From Actibacterium sp. MT2.3-13A (GTDB lineage: Bacteria; Pseudomonadota; Alphaproteobacteria; Rhodobacterales; Rhodobacteraceae), in assembly GCF_018139985.1 (NCBI RefSeq), contig NZ_JAGSOU010000002.1:124001-188000 (forward strand): a DNA stretch of 64,000 bases. Reading direction: 5' to 3'. This document shows positions 40,031 to 48,208 of the stretch, one piece after another (position 1 is the first letter of the stretch; the number at the start of each line of letters is the position of its first letter). The notes below the pieces were generated by a model. That model was not told the origin of the DNA and made no database searches. It saw nothing but the letters and a program-made list of their open reading frames with translations. The translations under genes and the position numbers were made by a program.

Positions 40031-41552
40031 GCGCGCCGCGCGGGCGCTGTGCGTCGGTCTTGCGCTCGCCGGGCCGGCGCGCGCCGAGCCGCCGTTGTCG
40101 GCCATCGACTGGCTGTCGGATTCGGTCGCCGAGCCCGCGGCCCCGGCCCAGCCCCGCCCCGGTGAGGAAGTCCACGGCGCCGCGCCCGAGCAGATCAGCG
40201 TCACCGCCCTCGACGGTCCGCGGCTGGATGCAGTGGGCCTGCTGCCGCCCGCCGTCACCGGCCTGCCGGCCGACGCATGGGGCGACAGCGACATCGACGA
40301 ACTGGTGCGCCTGATCCAGGCCAAGCGCGCGCCGCGCCTGCCGGCCACGGCGGGGCTGCTCTACACCCTTCTGCTGGCCGAACTGGACCCGCCCGCCGGC
40401 AGCACGCAGGACGGGCGGCTGCTTCTGGCCCGGCTCGACACGCTGCTGGCGCTGGGGGCGCTCGACCAGGCGCAGGCGCTGCTGGAGCGCGCGGGCCCGA
40501 CCGACGCGGCGCTGTTCCGGCGCTGGTTCGACGTCTCGCTGCTGACCGGCCACGAGGACCGGGCCTGCGCCGCGATGCGCGCCGCCCCCGACATCGCGCC
40601 GACCTTTCCCGCCCGCATCTTCTGCCTTGCGCGCGGCGGCGACTGGAACGCGGCGCTGCTGACGCTGGACACCGCCAAGGCGCTCGGCTTCGTCACCGAG
40701 GAGGAGGACGCGCTGCTGATCCGCTTCCTCGATCCCGAGCTGTTCGAGGGCGAACCGCCCCTGCCCGTGCCGTCGCATCCCAACCCGCTGTTCTTCCGCA
40801 TGTTCGAGGCGATCGGCGAGGCGCTGCCCACCACCACCCTGCCGCTGGCCTTCGCGCAGTCCGACCTGCGCTTCACCGCCGGCTGGAAGGCGCGGATCGA
40901 GGCCGCCGAGCGGCTGGCGCGCAGCGGCGCGATCGACGCCAACCGCCTGCTCGGGATCTATACCGAGCGGATGCCGGCGGCCTCGGGCGGGGTCTGGGAC
41001 CGGGTCGAGGCGGTCCAGGCCTTCGACGTGGCGCTGCTGTCGGGCGATCCCGGCGCGGTGGCGCGCGCCCTGCCCTCGGCCTGGGCCGCGATGGAGGAGG
41101 CGGGCCTGGAGGTGCCCTTCGCCACGCTCTACGGCGAGCGGCTGGCGCGCCTGCCGCTCAGCGACGTGCCGCGCGCGCTGGCCTTCCGCATCGGGCTGCT
41201 GTCCGACAGCTACGAGGCGGTGGCCGCCGCGCATCGGCCCGACACCCCGCGCGAGGCGTTCCTGGCCGGGCTGGCGCGCGGCGATGTGAGCGGGCTTGAG
41301 CCCCCCACCCCTGCCGCCGCCGCGCTGGCCGAGGCCTTCGCCGGCGCGGATCCCGGCCCGCAGCTCGGCGCGCTGCTGGAGCGCGGCCGGCTGGGCGAGG
41401 CGCTGTTGAACGCGATCGCCCTGATCGGCACGGGGGCGGTGGGCGACCTGGGCGACCTGACCGCGGGCGTGGCGCTGCTGCGCGCCGTGGGGCTGGAGGA
41501 CGCGGCCCGCCGCGCGGCCCTGCAGATCGTGATCCTGGAGCCCAAGGCATGA
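40020..41552 (+). CDS. Exported helical-repeat protein of unknown function
   Basis: The 510-residue protein has a signal peptide (MSIKRAARALCVGLALAGPARA) and then mostly Ala/Leu-rich helices of about 34-residue period (for example LLARLDTLLALGALDQAQ, RIFCLARGGDWNAALLTLD), compatible with TPR/SEL-like repeats; clear consensus residues are few. It lies between the small membrane gene (11-base overlap) and xerD (4-base overlap). It may be a periplasmic scaffold. No enzymatic motif is visible. Confidence 0.75.
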   Translation: MSIKRAARALCVGLALAGPARAEPPLSAIDWLSDSVAEPAAPAQPRPGEEVHGAAPEQISVTALDGPRLDAVGLLPPAVTGLPADAWGDSDIDELVRLIQAKRAPRLPATAGLLYTLLLAELDPPAGSTQDGRLLLARLDTLLALGALDQAQALLERAGPTDAALFRRWFDVSLLTGHEDRACAAMRAAPDIAPTFPARIFCLARGGDWNAALLTLDTAKALGFVTEEEDALLIRFLDPELFEGEPPLPVPSHPNPLFFRMFEAIGEALPTTTLPLAFAQSDLRFTAGWKARIEAAERLARSGAIDANRLLGIYTERMPAASGGVWDRVEAVQAFDVALLSGDPGAVARALPSAWAAMEEAGLEVPFATLYGERLARLPLSDVPRALAFRIGLLSDSYEAVAAAHRPDTPREAFLAGLARGDVSGLEPPTPAAAALAEAFAGADPGPQLGALLERGRLGEALLNAIALIGTGAVGDLGDLTAGVALLRAVGLEDAARRAALQIVILEPKA

Positions 41553-42466
41553 CCCCCGAGGCCGCCCGCTGGATCCAGACCTTCCTTGAGGCCCAGGCGG
41601 CCGAACTCGACGCCGCGCAGAACACGCTGCTGGCCTATGCCCGCGACCTGAAGGATTTCGCGGGCTGGCTGAACGGGCGCGACCTGGCCACCGCCAGCCG
41701 CGCGCAGATCGAGGGCTACCTGGTGCATTGCGACGCCCAGGGTCTGGCGCGCGCCACCCGCGCGCGGCGCCTTTCGGCGATCCGGCAGCTTTACCGCTTC
41801 GCCTATGAGGAGGGCTGGCGCGCCGACAACCCGGCGTTGCAGATCAAGGGGCCGGGCAAGGCCAAGCGCCTGCCCAAGACCCTGAGCCACGCCGAGGTGG
41901 ACCGTCTGCTGGAGGCCGCCGCGCAGGGCCGCGACGCGCTGCGCAACGCCTGCCTGATGCAACTGCTCTACGCCACCGGCATGCGGGTGAGCGAGCTGGT
42001 GGGCCTGCCCGCCGCCGCCGCGCGCGGCAACCCGCGGATGCTGCTGATCCGCGGCAAGGGCGGCAAGGAACGCATGGTCCCCCTCTCGCCCCCGGCGCAG
42101 GCGGCGCTGGCCGCCTGGCTGGCCCGCCGCGACGAGGCCGAGGACGCCGCCAAGGCCGAGGGCAGGCCGGCCAGCCGCTTCCTCTTCCCCTCGCGCGGCA
42201 AGGAGGGGCACCTGACGCGCCACCGCTTCTACGCGCTGGTCAAGGAGCTGGCCCTGGCGGGCGGGGTCGATCCGGCGAAGGTCACGCCGCACACCCTGCG
42301 CCATGCCTTCGCCACCCACCTGCTGGAGGGTGGCGCCGATCTGCGCGCGATCCAGACCTTGCTGGGACATGCCGATATCTCGACCACCGAGATCTACACC
42401 CATGTCCTGGACGAGCGGCTCAAGGCGCTGGTGCTGGAGCATCACCCGCTGGCGCGCGAGCCCTGA
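41549..42466 (+). CDS. xerD: Tyrosine recombinase XerD
   Basis: XerD works with XerC and FtsK to resolve chromosome dimers at dif. The 305-residue protein has an N-terminal SAM-like domain (1-105) and a catalytic domain. Catalytic residues are visible: Arg in ATGMRVSELVGL, Lys in GKGGKERMVPL, HTLRHAFATHLLEGG (His, Arg), LLGHADISTTEIYTHV (His and nucleophilic Tyr). Length and motifs fit chromosomal XerD rather than a phage integrase, and no attachment site or phage genes are near. It overlaps the previous gene by ATGA. Confidence 0.92.
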   Translation: MTPEAARWIQTFLEAQAAELDAAQNTLLAYARDLKDFAGWLNGRDLATASRAQIEGYLVHCDAQGLARATRARRLSAIRQLYRFAYEEGWRADNPALQIKGPGKAKRLPKTLSHAEVDRLLEAAAQGRDALRNACLMQLLYATGMRVSELVGLPAAAARGNPRMLLIRGKGGKERMVPLSPPAQAALAAWLARRDEAEDAAKAEGRPASRFLFPSRGKEGHLTRHRFYALVKELALAGGVDPAKVTPHTLRHAFATHLLEGGADLRAIQTLLGHADISTTEIYTHVLDERLKALVLEHHPLAREP

Positions 42467-42523
42467 CTTGATCGCCCGCCCCCGCGCCCCCATAAACGTT
42501 GCCACACCGCCACGAGGATCACG

Positions 42524-43840
42524 ATGGACAGCACACCCGGTTTCCCAGCCACACTCGACGCCGCCTTCTGGCTAACCACGGGCGGCATCCTGGTGCTGCT
42601 GCTGCTGTCGGCCTTCTTCTCGGGCTCCGAGACCGCGCTGACCGCGGCCTCGCGCGGCAAGCTGCGCAGCCAGGCCGACCGGGGCAATCCCGGCGCCATC
42701 GCCGCGCTGAAGATCACCGAGGACAACGAGAGGCTGATCGGCTCGGTCCTGCTGGGCAACAACCTGGTGAACATCCTGGCCACCTCGCTGGCCACGGCGC
42801 TGTTCACCCGGCTGTTCGGCGAGGGCGGCGTGGCGCTGGCGACGCTGGTAATGACCTTCCTCGTCCTGATCTTCGCCGAGGTTCTGCCCAAGACCTATGC
42901 GATCACCAATGCCGAACTGGCCGCCGCGCGGGTGGCCGGGCCGATCCGGGTCGTGATCCTGCTGTTCTCGCCGCTGGTGGGCGCGGTGCGCGCCTTCGTG
43001 CGGCAGGTGCTGTCGCTCTTCGGGGTCAAGACCGATCCCGACAGCCACATCCTCGCCGTGCGCGAGGAAATCGCCGGCGCGCTGCAGATCGGCCGCTCCG
43101 AAGGCGTGGTGGAGAAGGAGGAGCGCGACCGCATCCTCGGCGCGCTGGACCTCAGCGAGCGCTATATCGAGGAGATCATGCTCCACCGCTCGCAGATCGA
43201 GATGGTGGATGCCGACGACGACCCCGAGGCGATCCTGTCGCAATGCCTGTCCTCGCCGCACACCCGCCTGCCGGTGTTCCGCGGCGACCCCGAGAACATC
43301 GTCGGCGTGGTCCATGCCAAGGACCTGCTGCGCGCGGTGGACAAGCTGCTGCGCGGGCCTGAGGCCTCGGAAGAGGGGCTGCGGAACTTCCGCGTGACCG
43401 ACGTGGCGATGAAGCCCTATTTCGTGCCCGAGACCACCACGCTCGACGACCAGATGCGCGAGTTCCTGCGCCGGCACACCCATTTCGCGCTGGTGGTGGA
43501 CGAATACGGCGCGCTGCAGGGGCTGATCACGCTGGAGGACATCCTCGAGGAGATCGTGGGCGAGATCACCGACGAGTTCGACATCAACGCCGAGCACCCG
43601 ATCCGGCGCACCGAGGACGGCGCGCTGCTGGTGGACGGGGCGATGACCATCCGCGACCTCAACCGCGCGACCGACTGGTCGCTGCCCGACGACGAGGCCA
43701 ACACCGTCGCCGGGCTGGTGATCCACGAGGCGCAGATGATCCCCAGCGAGGGGCAGGTGTTCTCGTTCCACGGCTTCCGCTTCGAGGTCAGCGCGCGCAA
43801 GGAGAACCGCATCACGCGGCTGAAGATCCGGCCGCTGTAA
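42524..43840 (+). CDS. CNNM/CorC-HlyC family membrane protein with CBS pair
   Basis: The 438-residue protein has a DUF21/CNNM transmembrane domain (about 15-200; FFSGSETALTAASRGKL, LIFAEVLPKTYAI), a CBS pair (about 215-345; TRLPVFRGDPENIVGVVHAK and HFALVVDEYGALQGLITLED), and a C-terminal CorC/HlyC transporter-associated domain (about 355-438). Related proteins are linked to Mg or Co efflux; the older name haemolysin C is misleading. Two tandem hairpins of a genome repeat follow the stop. Confidence 0.92.
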   Translation: MDSTPGFPATLDAAFWLTTGGILVLLLLSAFFSGSETALTAASRGKLRSQADRGNPGAIAALKITEDNERLIGSVLLGNNLVNILATSLATALFTRLFGEGGVALATLVMTFLVLIFAEVLPKTYAITNAELAAARVAGPIRVVILLFSPLVGAVRAFVRQVLSLFGVKTDPDSHILAVREEIAGALQIGRSEGVVEKEERDRILGALDLSERYIEEIMLHRSQIEMVDADDDPEAILSQCLSSPHTRLPVFRGDPENIVGVVHAKDLLRAVDKLLRGPEASEEGLRNFRVTDVAMKPYFVPETTTLDDQMREFLRRHTHFALVVDEYGALQGLITLEDILEEIVGEITDEFDINAEHPIRRTEDGALLVDGAMTIRDLNRATDWSLPDDEANTVAGLVIHEAQMIPSEGQVFSFHGFRFEVSARKENRITRLKIRPL

Positions 43841-43854
43841 GGAAGGGCCCGGTC

Positions 43855-43922
43855 GAGGGGGCTTTGCCCCCTCTGGCCCCTTCGGGGCCATTCACCCCCA
43901 GGATATTTTAGGCCAGATGAAG
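43855..43922 (+). repeat. Rhodobacterales-type hairpin repeat with AT-rich tail, copy 2
   Basis: Two tandem perfect hairpins, GAGGGGGC-TTT-GCCCCCTC (43855-43873) and TGGCCCC-TTC-GGGGCCA (43874-43890), are followed by CACCCCCA and the tail GGATATTTTAGG-CCAGATGAAG (43901-43922). The same order with variant bases is at 44328-44393. It sits between a plus-strand and a minus-strand gene end, so it could serve as a terminator. Confidence 0.75.
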
Positions 43923-43948
43923 AGCGCGCCGCTTGCGACCGGCGCGGA

Positions 43949-44251
43949 TCAGACGCCGAGGGAGACGACGGCCGTGCCGGAGCGTGGATCGGTCAGCCCC
44001 AGTCCGCCGCCCAGATCCTCAAGCTTGTCACGAACGCCGTCGAGCGTGGCAATCATCTGCGGACGCGCGGCGATCAGCGCGTCGATGTCTTCCCATTCGC
44101 CGATGACGACGAATTCGCCGTCTCCCGTCTTGACCAGATGGAATGATTTCATCCCCTTGAACGCGCTGATATCCCGGCCCCGGTGGAATGCGACGAAGGC
44201 GTCCTCCTCCCCGGGTTTCAGCTTCATGCGAACGACGTTGAAAGCAGCCAT
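43949..44251 (-). CDS. ABM/EthD-like dimeric alpha-beta barrel protein
   Basis: The 100-residue product is a single ferredoxin-like domain: AAFNVVRMKLKPGEEDAFVA (strand and start of helix), GMKSFHLVKTGDGEFVVIGE and a helix LIAARPQMIATLDGVRDKLE. It resembles small monooxygenase-like or ligand-binding proteins; no catalytic residues can be assigned. The ATG at 44251 has AGGGAGGGG upstream, and a longer in-frame start is unsupported. It is flanked on both sides by copies of the hairpin repeat. Confidence 0.72.
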   Translation of the reverse strand: MAAFNVVRMKLKPGEEDAFVAFHRGRDISAFKGMKSFHLVKTGDGEFVVIGEWEDIDALIAARPQMIATLDGVRDKLEDLGGGLGLTDPRSGTAVVSLGV

Positions 44252-44327
44252 GGTTTCCCCTCCCTGGTGATCGAAAACCTCGTGACCGGGCAATCATACC
44301 ACAGTTGGCGCCCTTCGTTTGAGATCC

Positions 44328-44393
44328 GGGGGCTTTGCCCGCTCTGACCCCTGCGGGGCCACTTGCTGCCAGAGTATTCGGGCCAGGGAGAAG
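44328..44393 (+). repeat. Rhodobacterales-type hairpin repeat with AT-rich tail, copy 3
   Basis: CGGGGGC-TTT-GCCCGCT and GACCCCTGCGGGGCC form two decayed hairpins, followed by the tail GAGTATTCGG-GCCAGGGAGAAG (44372-44393). It parallels the copy at 43855 and ends four bases before the stop of the HerA-like gene on the other strand. Confidence 0.7.
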
Positions 44394-44397
44394 GCGG

Positions 44398-45888
44398 TCA
44401 GCGGCGCTTGAGCAGGGTGCCGAAAAGGCCCCGCACGAGGCGGCGGCCGGTGGTGCCCTTGAGTTCCTTGACGAGCGCGGTTTGCAGCGCCGAGGCGAGC
44501 GTGTCGTCGGCAGGCGGTTCGCGGCGACTGCGGCCGCCGGAATAGCGGCGCGCGGCGCTGAATTCGCGCGGGGCGGTTTCGGTGGCGGCCTGAGCGGCCC
44601 GGCGGGCCAGCATCTCATGGGCGGAGTCGCGGTCGAGGCGGGTCTCGTATTTGCCGGCCAGCGGCGAGGCGGCGATCAGCCGCGCGCGCAGGTCCGGATC
44701 GATCGGGCCGAGCTGGCTGGCGGGCGGGCGGATCAGCGTGCGCTCGGCCATGCCGGGGGTGCCCTTGCGCTCCAGCAGGGAGGTGACGGCCTCGCCCACG
44801 CCGACCTCGCGGATCGCGGTTTCGATGTCGAAGCGGGGGTTGTCGCGGTAGGTCTCGGCGGCGAGGCGCAGCGCCTTGCGGTCGCGCGCGGTGAAGGCGC
44901 GCAGCGCGTGCTGGATGCGGTTGCCGAGCTGACCGAGGATGTCCGCGGGCACGTCGGCGGGGTTCTGGGTAATGAAATAGACCCCCACCCCCTTGGAACG
45001 GATCAGGCGGGCCACCTGCTCGACCTTGTCGATCAGCGCCTTGGGGGCGTCGTCGAACAGCAGATGCGCCTCGTCGAAGAAGAAGACCAGTTTCGGCCTG
45101 TCGGGGTCGCCGACCTCGGGCAGTTCTTCGAACAGCTCCGACAGCAGCCACAGCAGGAAGGTGGCGTAGAGCCGCGGCGCGGCCATCAGCTTGTCGGCGG
45201 CGAGGATGTTGACCCGCCCCCGCCCGTCGGCATCGCGCAGCATCAGGTCGGAGAGCGCCAGCGCCGGCTCGCCGAACAGCTGCGCGCCACCCTGGTTCTC
45301 CAGCACCAGAAGCCGGCGCTGAATGGCGCCGATCGAGGCCGCCGAGACATTGCCGTAGCGCAGGCTGAGCGCGGCGCGGTTCTCGCCCACCCAGACCAGC
45401 AGCGATTGCAGGTCCTTGAGGTCCAGCAGCGGCAGGCCCTGTTCGTCGGCCACGCGGAAGGCGATGTTCAGGATGCCCTCCTGCGGCTCGCTCAGCTCCA
45501 GCAGGCGCGAGATCAGCAGCGGGCCCATTTCGGCCACGGTGGTGCGGATCGGGTGGCCCTGTTCGCCGAAAAGATCCCAGAAGGTGACCGGCGCGGCGCG
45601 GTAGGACAGGTCGAGCCCGATGGTCTGCGCGCGTTTCGTGAAGGCGTCGTGGAGCTTGAAGTCGACCGAGCCGGCCGCCCCCAACCCGGAGAGATCACCC
45701 TTCACGTCGGACAGGAAGACCGGAACACCCGCGGCCGAGAACCCCTCGGCCAGGATCTGCAGGGTCACCGTCTTGCCGGTGCCCGTGGCCCCCGCGATCA
45801 GGCCGTGCCGGTTGGCATATTCCAGCAACAGGTTCTGCGCCAGCGCATAGCCCTCGCCGCCGCCGCCGATGAACACCCCGTCCGCCAT
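44398..45888 (-). CDS. HerA-like ATPase (DUF853, YjgR family)
   Basis: The 496-residue protein belongs to the HerA/FtsK superfamily. It has the Walker A AGATGTGKTVTLQ near residue 35, Walker B LVFFFDEAHLLFDD near residue 245, and the conserved SKGVGVYFITQNPADVP and GNRIQHALRAFT segments. The C-terminal ~80 residues are basic and low in complexity, ending RGLFGTLLKRR. The family is widespread and its substrate is unknown; unlike HerA-NurA pairs, no nuclease is adjacent. AGGAGGGG precedes the ATG at 45888. Confidence 0.9.
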   Translation of the reverse strand: MADGVFIGGGGEGYALAQNLLLEYANRHGLIAGATGTGKTVTLQILAEGFSAAGVPVFLSDVKGDLSGLGAAGSVDFKLHDAFTKRAQTIGLDLSYRAAPVTFWDLFGEQGHPIRTTVAEMGPLLISRLLELSEPQEGILNIAFRVADEQGLPLLDLKDLQSLLVWVGENRAALSLRYGNVSAASIGAIQRRLLVLENQGGAQLFGEPALALSDLMLRDADGRGRVNILAADKLMAAPRLYATFLLWLLSELFEELPEVGDPDRPKLVFFFDEAHLLFDDAPKALIDKVEQVARLIRSKGVGVYFITQNPADVPADILGQLGNRIQHALRAFTARDRKALRLAAETYRDNPRFDIETAIREVGVGEAVTSLLERKGTPGMAERTLIRPPASQLGPIDPDLRARLIAASPLAGKYETRLDRDSAHEMLARRAAQAATETAPREFSAARRYSGGRSRREPPADDTLASALQTALVKELKGTTGRRLVRGLFGTLLKRR

Positions 45889-45942
45889 GTCGCGCCCCTC
45901 CTGCCTGTCGCGATGCGCCCGGCTCCACCATACAATCTTAAC

Positions 45943-46047
45943 GCCGCCGTGCCAGTCTGCATGCACCGGAGACGGCCGCGTCCTGCGGCCGGGCCGGGCT
46001 TCCTCCCTGTGGGACTGGCCGCGCCGCATCCGGCGCGGTCTTTTTTT
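45943..46047 (+). ncRNA. Candidate small RNA with anti-Shine-Dalgarno motif
   Basis: TACAAT at 45931-45936 is a good -10 box, so transcription would start near 45943. The predicted transcript (about 105 nt) has GCCAGTC (45951-45957) pairing with GACTGGC (46013-46019), an internal hairpin CGGCCGC-GTCCT-GCGGCCG, an exposed CTTCCTCCC (45999-46007), and a strong terminator. No coding gene lies upstream on this strand; the neighbour starts at 45888 on the other strand. CTTCCTCCC is the known loop motif of CcsR/cuckoo-type alphaproteobacterial sRNAs. The exact start is inferred. Confidence 0.65.
46019..46047 (+). terminator. Intrinsic terminator of the first small RNA
   Basis: CCGCGCCG (46019-46026), loop CATC, CGGCGCGG (46031-46038), then TC and seven T residues: a textbook Rho-independent terminator on the plus strand. 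Confidence 0.9.
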
Positions 46048-46086
46048 CATGCGAAAACATTGAGCTGAACGCCCAAATATTCTCTG

Positions 46087-46115
46087 TTGACGGGTTGGGG
46101 CAAAGGCCGTAGCGT
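46087..46115 (+). promoter_or_regulatory. Candidate promoter for the second small RNA
   Basis: TTGACG (46087-46092), 17 bases, then TAGCGT (46110-46115). The -35 is strong and the -10 weak. Transcription would begin near 46122. Confidence 0.4.
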
Positions 46116-46121
46116 CACGTT

Positions 46122-46191
46122 CAATGACTAAGTCGGCCAGTCCGACGGGGAGAACACACTTACGGAAAGGGGCCGTTCCGCGGCCCTTTTT
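46122..46191 (+). ncRNA. Candidate second small RNA
   Basis: The predicted transcript of about 70 nt has one small hairpin (GTCGG-CCAGT-CCGAC, 46132-46146), a linker with GGGGAG, and a terminator hairpin. It begins about 75 bases after the terminator of the first small RNA and ends about 125 bases before the IalB gene. A 30-codon frame from 46124 runs through the terminator hairpin and has no ribosome site, so I do not regard it as coding. Confidence 0.5.
46166..46191 (+). terminator. Intrinsic terminator of the second small RNA
   Basis: AAAGGGGCCG (46166-46175), loop TTCCG, CGGCCCTTTT (46181-46190) and a further T. The stem has one G-U pair and runs into the T tract. Confidence 0.85.
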
Positions 46192-46317
46192 CTCGTTGGT
46201 GACAGGCCCGGCGTAAAACCGCCGTGATCGCCCGTCCCGTCCGGGATTTCGGCCTGACACCGCCGGGCCCGCGTGATACATCGGCCCCGATGAAAATTCT
46301 CAGAAGGCAAAGATGAC

Positions 46318-46914
46318 ATGCGTGATCTTTTCAAGACCCTGATCTGCGTTCTGGCCCTTGGCGCGGCGACGCCGGCATTGGCCCAGGACGCGGCAGCACC
46401 GCAAGCCGATCCCACCCTCTCGTTGGGCCAGCAGGAGGGCGAAGACAAGGTCGGCACCACCTATGTCAAGGAAGAGCACGGCGACTGGCAACTGCGCTGC
46501 GTGCACGCGCCCGAGGGTCAGACCGATCCCTGCCAGCTCTACCAGCTGTTGTCGGATGCGGAGAACAACCCGACCGCCGAGATCAGCGTCTTTGCCGTGA
46601 ACGGCGAGCAGGGCGCGGTGGCCGGCGCCACCATCGCCACGCCGCTGGAAACGCTGCTCACCCAGCAGCTGCGCCTGGCCGTCGATGCCGGCAAGGCCAA
46701 GGTCTACCCCTTCACCTGGTGCAGCCAGGCGGGATGTTTCGCCCGCGTCGGCTTCACCGCCGAGGATCTGGCCGCGCTCAAGGGCGGCTCGAAGGCGACC
46801 CTGACCATCGTGCCGATGGCTGCGCCCGACCAGACCGTCGACCTCGACATTTCGCTGAAGGGCTTCACCGCCGGCTTCGACGCGGTGCGCGCGAACAATC
46901 TGCCGGCCAAGTGA
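46318..46914 (+). CDS. Invasion-associated locus B (IalB) family protein
   Basis: The 198-residue exported protein has a signal peptide ending PALAQD and the IalB domain with the conserved HGDWQLRCV, a set of cysteines (C-x in RCVHA, PCQLYQ, WCSQAGCFARVGF) likely to form disulfides, and a C-terminal DISLKGFTAGFDAV. In Bartonella the family contributes to erythrocyte invasion, but it is common in free-living alphaproteobacteria, where the function is not known. AGAAGG precedes the ATG, and a terminator follows. Confidence 0.88.
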   Translation: MRDLFKTLICVLALGAATPALAQDAAAPQADPTLSLGQQEGEDKVGTTYVKEEHGDWQLRCVHAPEGQTDPCQLYQLLSDAENNPTAEISVFAVNGEQGAVAGATIATPLETLLTQQLRLAVDAGKAKVYPFTWCSQAGCFARVGFTAEDLAALKGGSKATLTIVPMAAPDQTVDLDISLKGFTAGFDAVRANNLPAK

Positions 46915-46941
46915 TCCCGGACAGAGCCGGACGGAACGCGA

Positions 46942-46970
46942 AACGCCGCCCCCCGTGGGGCGGCGTTTTC
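46942..46970. terminator. Bidirectional terminator between ialB-type gene and KAS gene
   Basis: AACGCCGCCCC (46942-46952), loop CCGT, GGGGCGGCGTT (46957-46967) with TTTT on the plus strand and TTT on the minus strand. It lies between convergent stops. Confidence 0.85.
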
Positions 46971-46999
46971 ACATTCGCCAATCGCGTCCGGCGCGGCGG

Positions 47000-48208
47000 C
47001 TAGATCTTGCGCAGCGCCAGCACCGCGTTCAGCCCACCGAAGGCGAAGGCGTTGGACAGCACGACATCGACATCGGCCTCGCGCGCCTCGTTCGGAACCA
47101 CGTCGAGCGAGCATTCCGGGTCGGGCTCCTCGTAGCCGATGGTGGGCGCGATGACGCCGTCGCGCAGGGCCATGATGCAGGCCAGCAGTTCGACCGCGCC
47201 GGTGCCGCCGATCAGGTGGCCGTGCATCGACTTGGTCGAGGAGATCATCAGCCGGTCGGCATGCGCGCCGAAAACATCGGCCACGGCGGCGCATTCGGTC
47301 TTGTCGTTGGCCGCGGTTCCGGTGCCGTGGGCGTTGATATAGCCCACCGCCTCGGGCGACAGGCCCGCATCGCGGATGGCGCCGGAGATGGCGCGCGCCG
47401 CGCCCTGCTTGCTCGGCATGACGATGTCCGAGGCGTCCGAGGTCATGGCGAAGCCAACCACCTCGGCCAGGATATCGGCGCCGCGGGCGCGGGCGTGCTC
47501 GTATTCCTCGAAGACGAAGATCGCGGCCCCCTCGCCCTGCACCATGCCGTTGCGGTTGGCGCTGAACGGGCGGCAGGCGTCCTTGGACATCACGCGCAGC
47601 CCTTCCCAGGCCTTCACGCCGCCGAAGCACAGCATCGATTCCGACCCGCCGGTGACCATCACCGGGGCCATGCCGCTGCGAATCAGGTGAAACGCCTGCC
47701 CCATCGCGTGGTTCGACGAGGCGCAGGCCGTGGCCACGGTGAAGCTCGGCCCCTTGAGGTTGTATTCCATCGAGACGTGGCTGGCCGCGGCGTTGTTCAT
47801 CAGCTTGGGCACGACGAAGGGGTGCACGCGGTTCTTGCCGTCCTCGTAGACCGAGCGGTAGTTCTCGTCGAGCGTGTTCATGCCGCCGCCCGAGGTTCCC
47901 AGCACCACGCCCGAGCGCGCCGCAAGTTCGCCCGTGAAGGTCAGGCCCGATTGCGCCAGCGCCTGTTTCGCGGCGAGCAGGGTGAACTGGGTGAAGCGAT
48001 CGTAGAGCGCGATCTGCTGGCGGTTGAAATGCTCCTCGGGGGTGTAGCCGCGCACCTGCCCGCCGATGCGGATCGACAGGCGGTCCACGTCGCGGATGTC
48101 CAGCTCGCCGATGCCGCAGCGCCCTTCGCGCATCGCCTCCAGCGTGGCGGGCACGTTATGGCCAAGCGCGTTGATCGTGCCCTGGCCGGTGATGACGACG
48201 CGCTTCAT
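47000..48208 (-). CDS. Beta-ketoacyl-ACP synthase, FabF (KAS II) type
   Basis: It condenses malonyl-ACP with acyl-ACP to 3-ketoacyl-ACP. The 402-residue thiolase-fold enzyme has the Cys-His-His triad: Cys in ATACASSNHAMGQA, His in NAHGTGTAANDKTE, and His in STKSMHGHLIGGTG. It overlaps the adjacent acyl carrier protein gene by four bases and lpxD is next upstream, so this is unlikely to be the housekeeping FabF, which usually sits beside fabG-acpP. It may produce chains for lipid A; the chain length is unknown. Confidence 0.92.
   Translation of the reverse strand: MKRVVITGQGTINALGHNVPATLEAMREGRCGIGELDIRDVDRLSIRIGGQVRGYTPEEHFNRQQIALYDRFTQFTLLAAKQALAQSGLTFTGELAARSGVVLGTSGGGMNTLDENYRSVYEDGKNRVHPFVVPKLMNNAAASHVSMEYNLKGPSFTVATACASSNHAMGQAFHLIRSGMAPVMVTGGSESMLCFGGVKAWEGLRVMSKDACRPFSANRNGMVQGEGAAIFVFEEYEHARARGADILAEVVGFAMTSDASDIVMPSKQGAARAISGAIRDAGLSPEAVGYINAHGTGTAANDKTECAAVADVFGAHADRLMISSTKSMHGHLIGGTGAVELLACIMALRDGVIAPTIGYEEPDPECSLDVVPNEAREADVDVVLSNAFAFGGLNAVLALRKI

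Noticed and set aside
41549-42466. XerD as a phage or island integrase
   Set aside because: Motifs and length match chromosomal XerD, gene neighbours are housekeeping and no attachment repeats or tRNA target were seen.
46124-46216. 30-codon ORF in the second sRNA
   Set aside because: It lacks a ribosome site and runs through the terminator hairpin.
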